A stretch of 64,000 nucleotides of DNA from positions 62,001 through 126,000 of the forward strand of contig MCFE01000149.1 of assembly GCA_002104905.1 (NCBI GenBank), given 5' to 3'. The position numbers and the translations under genes are program-made. The notes under the pieces were generated by a model. It had not been told where the DNA came from, searched no databases, and saw only the letters and a program-made list of their open reading frames with translations. Numbering within the stretch: the first letter of the stretch is position 1; each line of letters begins with the position of its first letter. This document shows positions 57,501 through 64,000 of the stretch, piece after piece. The stretch is from Basidiobolus meristosporus CBS 931.73. Taxonomy: Eukaryota; Basidiobolomycota; Basidiobolomycetes; Basidiobolales; Basidiobolaceae.

Positions 57501-57887
57501 CTGGCCTGGTCAGTAAGTGCGATCCATTCGCATTCGCCCCTGGTTACACGTTGAGATCATGACTAATCTGCGTTACGCCAGGGGATCCGCTACGTTCTCT
57601 GCCACTGCCAAGCACCACTAGGTCACTCGGATGCTAACGGTCTTCGAGCCGATATCTAGAACCGCTCACAGGATCAACATTTCAACCTTAACTTCTGGAT
57701 GCCAAGGAATGGAATGCGCAAAAGCCATATATGGCGAATGAATTTCATTGCCAGCCTACGCTGGCACCATAATTTTTCCTGGCTTTCCGATTAAGGCACG
57801 GGATTTAATGGTCAGTAAACAAGTATTGCCATGATTTCATTCTTGCCGTGGTAGGCCATTTCCTAGGGCTCGAGAAATTGGTGCAAC
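54514..57887. other. Long intergenic region, no confident gene
   Basis: About 3.4 kb between divergent genes. Small frames occur on both strands (for example minus 55236-55487, plus 56120-56305 with a GTAAGAT donor at its end, minus 57069-57386), but none has a recognisable domain. A double TTAGGG lies at 55340-55351. Small multi-exon genes cannot be excluded. Confidence 0.45.
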
Positions 57888-57966
57888 CTTTCTTTCCCTT
57901 GTACTTTCACCTCTCCTCCGGCCCCAACTCTTTCCCTGCCTCTCCCCTCAGTTCTGCATCCACTCC
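57888..57966 (+). promoter_or_regulatory. Pyrimidine-rich core promoter of the SEC4/RAB8 gene
   Basis: CT-rich tract (CTTTCTTTCCCTTG..., CCTCTCCTCC, TCTTTCCCTGCCTC) ending just before the ATG. Such tracts near transcription starts are common in fungi. Confidence 0.5.
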
Positions 57967-60914
<2,948 letters not shown>

Positions 60915-61561
60915 GCCTGACGCTACGCCCCCGCACTGGCCCCTTTTCAGCATGACAGAGCCTTCCACAGCTCACCTATGAATTCTACAGCAATCCTGCA
61001 AGAACATATTAGTTCCACCACTCTCGTTATAGGATCAACTCGGTTGGGAGTGAGTTCACTTGATATAGTCTAATACTCATTATAATAAATCAGTTCCACC
61101 TGCCACAACCAACGAGTGATTTGATAATGATATGAGATTTGTACACTTCGATTGGATGGCCGTCCAGCAATAGACTACTCCATCTGGTTACCATGATTTA
61201 AGTCTAATTGACCCTGCACGAGTAATTGGGTTTCTTGGACGACTTGCAACATTTATTCCCTTTGTTAACACTGGCTACGATTTGGCTGTGTTTCAATAAA
61301 CATTTATCGGCTTCCATTTATCCAGACAATCCTGATTCAAAAGTAGAAGAGAGCTCCGGCACTATCTAACGCGGCGTGAGCGCGGTCGAAGCAAGTGATT
61401 AGCATTGGGTGGCTGGTGCGACAAATGCAGGATAGAACCAAAGAAGCCCCACAAAAGAATAGGTGGCTGGGAAGAACCGGCGCTACCGTTCGGCAAGCAA
61501 TGTATGGGAAATTACCTGAGCTAAGAGGGTGGAGTGTTTGAAAGCAATGTCGCTCATGCGT
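60915..61561. other. Convergent intergenic region
   Basis: 3' flanks of PCT1 (+) and YPT7 (-). No gene seen. Confidence 0.55.
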
Positions 61562-62570
<1,009 letters not shown>

Positions 62571-63297
62571 AATTGAGATTGTCGGAAGAGTCGTCACCAA
62601 TTACAAGAGCTTCGGTTAAGAAAGTAAGAATAGATTAATACAGAGGTTGAAAATTCCTGTAGGAAATAGGCGTGCTAGAGCTGGATTCTGGATCAAGTGT
62701 GGCAACCCCATTGTTATCACTGATTGAACACATGTCCAACAAGATGCCTATGTCTTGACATCGGCATACATGACAAATGGTCATCTGATTAGATTATTGC
62801 GTGGTCTTCATGTAGCAAAACCATAGATGAACAATATTCCGAAGGGTTTAAACTTGGCATCCATTGAATTATGTAAAAGTTGGCAACTGGATGTTATCAT
62901 TTCATACGACAGCATCAAACTTGTGATGATCTCTGAATACGTGCCGATTGCCTCACCTACGATGCTTGCATAAGGCAACTCGATAGTAACCGAGAGGGTG
63001 TTGATGATCACCCAATGTTTAAGTGGATGTGCAATTTTATCAGATGACATTTGGATCGGTTAGAGTGCGAAGATCGTGGCGAATTGCCTACCAGATGATC
63101 CAATATATGTACTCTGCACTTTCTGACATCATCCTTCAGAGTTGTCATCTCGTTTAGGAGAGTAGCCAATCAGCCTAGATCTTCAATAGTAGAAGCCCAG
63201 CTTCCAACCGATTTTTAATAGGCCAGTATAAAATTGCCATCCTGTTAAAAGAATTTGTGTTCCATTTATAAAATATTTGACTTATCTATGCATATAG
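62571..63297. other. YPT7 upstream and border to a second repeat zone
   Basis: No supported gene. A minus-strand frame at 62808-63050 has no recognisable domain. AT content rises towards the right. Confidence 0.45.
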
Positions 63298-63640
63298 ATG
63301 CTATATCACCAATGCTGGTGTACCTGCTATACCTCCCTCACTACTGGAGGCAAACCTTTTATTGTTGTTCAAGAGCATGGCTTTGATGTTCTGCTGCTTT
63401 ACATCCAGTTGATTACTTGTAGGGAGTATTTGTTTTCTGATACAAAACCTGTCTATAATTATATACTCTGCAGAACCCATCAATATCACCTTCTTGGACC
63501 CTGTATTGGATCTTAAGCCCACTCTTTTGGCATGTCCAACACAAATTGCCTGCAATAGAAATTGTATGCTTGGAATCATTTGTGTACAGAAAGGATTTGA
63601 TAGTACAATAAAGTAGTTCAAGAGCCTAAATCTGCACCCT
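63298..63640 (-). pseudogene. Possible retrotransposon internal fragment
   Basis: A minus-strand open frame at 63301-63651 directly abuts the LTR-like repeat end at 63641 (TGTTGTATCC on the plus strand). This arrangement fits the start of an internal region. No domain is recognisable in the part visible, so the call rests on position. Confidence 0.35.
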
Positions 63641-64000
63641 GTTGTATCCAAGAGAAAAGTGTAATAAAACTCTTGAATGGTTTAACTGAACCTAAATGAC
63701 AACCAAGTGCAGAATCTTAGAATTGTCAGAGAGTGGCAGAAATATTAGCAGAGAGGTTCTGGTCTAATATTGGTCTTGTATATAGCTGAGTTGGGCTATA
63801 AAGGCAACAGGGTTGGTTTGCTATGCAAGCTAGGCTTGGTGTTCTTTGGAGTGCTAGATATGCTAGGCTTGGGTAGAAACTAGAATGTAATGGTTGAGTT
63901 CTTAATTTTGCTGAGACACAATCCTAATTTTGTCAAGACACACACCAAACCAAAAGGTTCAGTAAACTTTATCTATATTTTTCTGATCAGGTTGAATTAG
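63641..64000 (-). repeat. LTR-like repeat, copy 2
   Basis: TGTTGTATCCAAGAGAAA onward matches the reverse complement of 40845-41056 for about 220 bp (including AATATTAGCAGAGAGGTTCT) and then diverges. The far end is not identified and may lie beyond the window. Confidence 0.6.

Overview
This is a fungal nuclear contig with two very different halves. The evidence for a fungus is a set of spliced eukaryotic genes with short GT..AG introns (about 53-97 bp), namely a WTAP-type m6A-writer subunit, a Sec4/Rab8 GTPase, a Ypt7/Rab7 GTPase, choline-phosphate cytidylyltransferase, a steroid 5-alpha-reductase-fold enzyme and a multi-KH RNA-binding protein, beside a large AT-rich block of LTR retrotransposons and Harbinger DNA transposons. 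I cannot fix the phylum from sequence alone.

Positions 1 to about 46,880 are a nested transposon island with no host gene I can support. It contains: (i) a Ty1/copia family with 369-bp LTRs, with one apparently intact copy (6142-10827, target duplication GAGAG) and several decayed copies and solo LTRs; (ii) a Ty3/gypsy family with about 369-bp LTRs, in broken copies; (iii) a second, strongly decayed gypsy family, into which the intact copia inserted; (iv) a second copia-like family with about 350-bp LTRs, mostly solo LTRs, including one LTR nested inside another; (v) three PIF/Harbinger copies (29202-33670, about 36523-38567, about 41057-44067); (vi) about 734-bp foldback MITEs whose ends match the Harbinger ends; (vii) fragments of a probable Plavaka/CACTA-like transposase; (viii) small unclassified repeats. 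Target-site duplications give an explicit order of insertion.

Positions about 46,880-62,600 are compact host sequence: WTAP homologue (47552-48640, -), 5-alpha-reductase family enzyme (49467-50370, -), nine-exon KH protein (51413-54513, -), Sec4/Rab8 (57967-58955, +), phosphocholine cytidylyltransferase (59704-60914, +), Ypt7/Rab7 (61562-62570, -). All six can be joined exon by exon in frame. The genes share no one pathway. Two are membrane-traffic GTPases (exocytic and vacuolar), one makes phosphatidylcholine precursor, one is a lipid/steroid reductase and two act on RNA. A second transposon zone starts by about 63,300.

Most notable observations: hairpin MITEs that share their first 28 bases with a Harbinger element in the same window; a copia primer site that fits half-tRNA(iMet) priming; a 6-nt microexon in YPT7 needed to restore the Rab7 VELY-DFPDP motif; a 150-bp AT-rich insertion with an 11-bp target duplication; and an atypical C-terminus on the Rab8 homologue.
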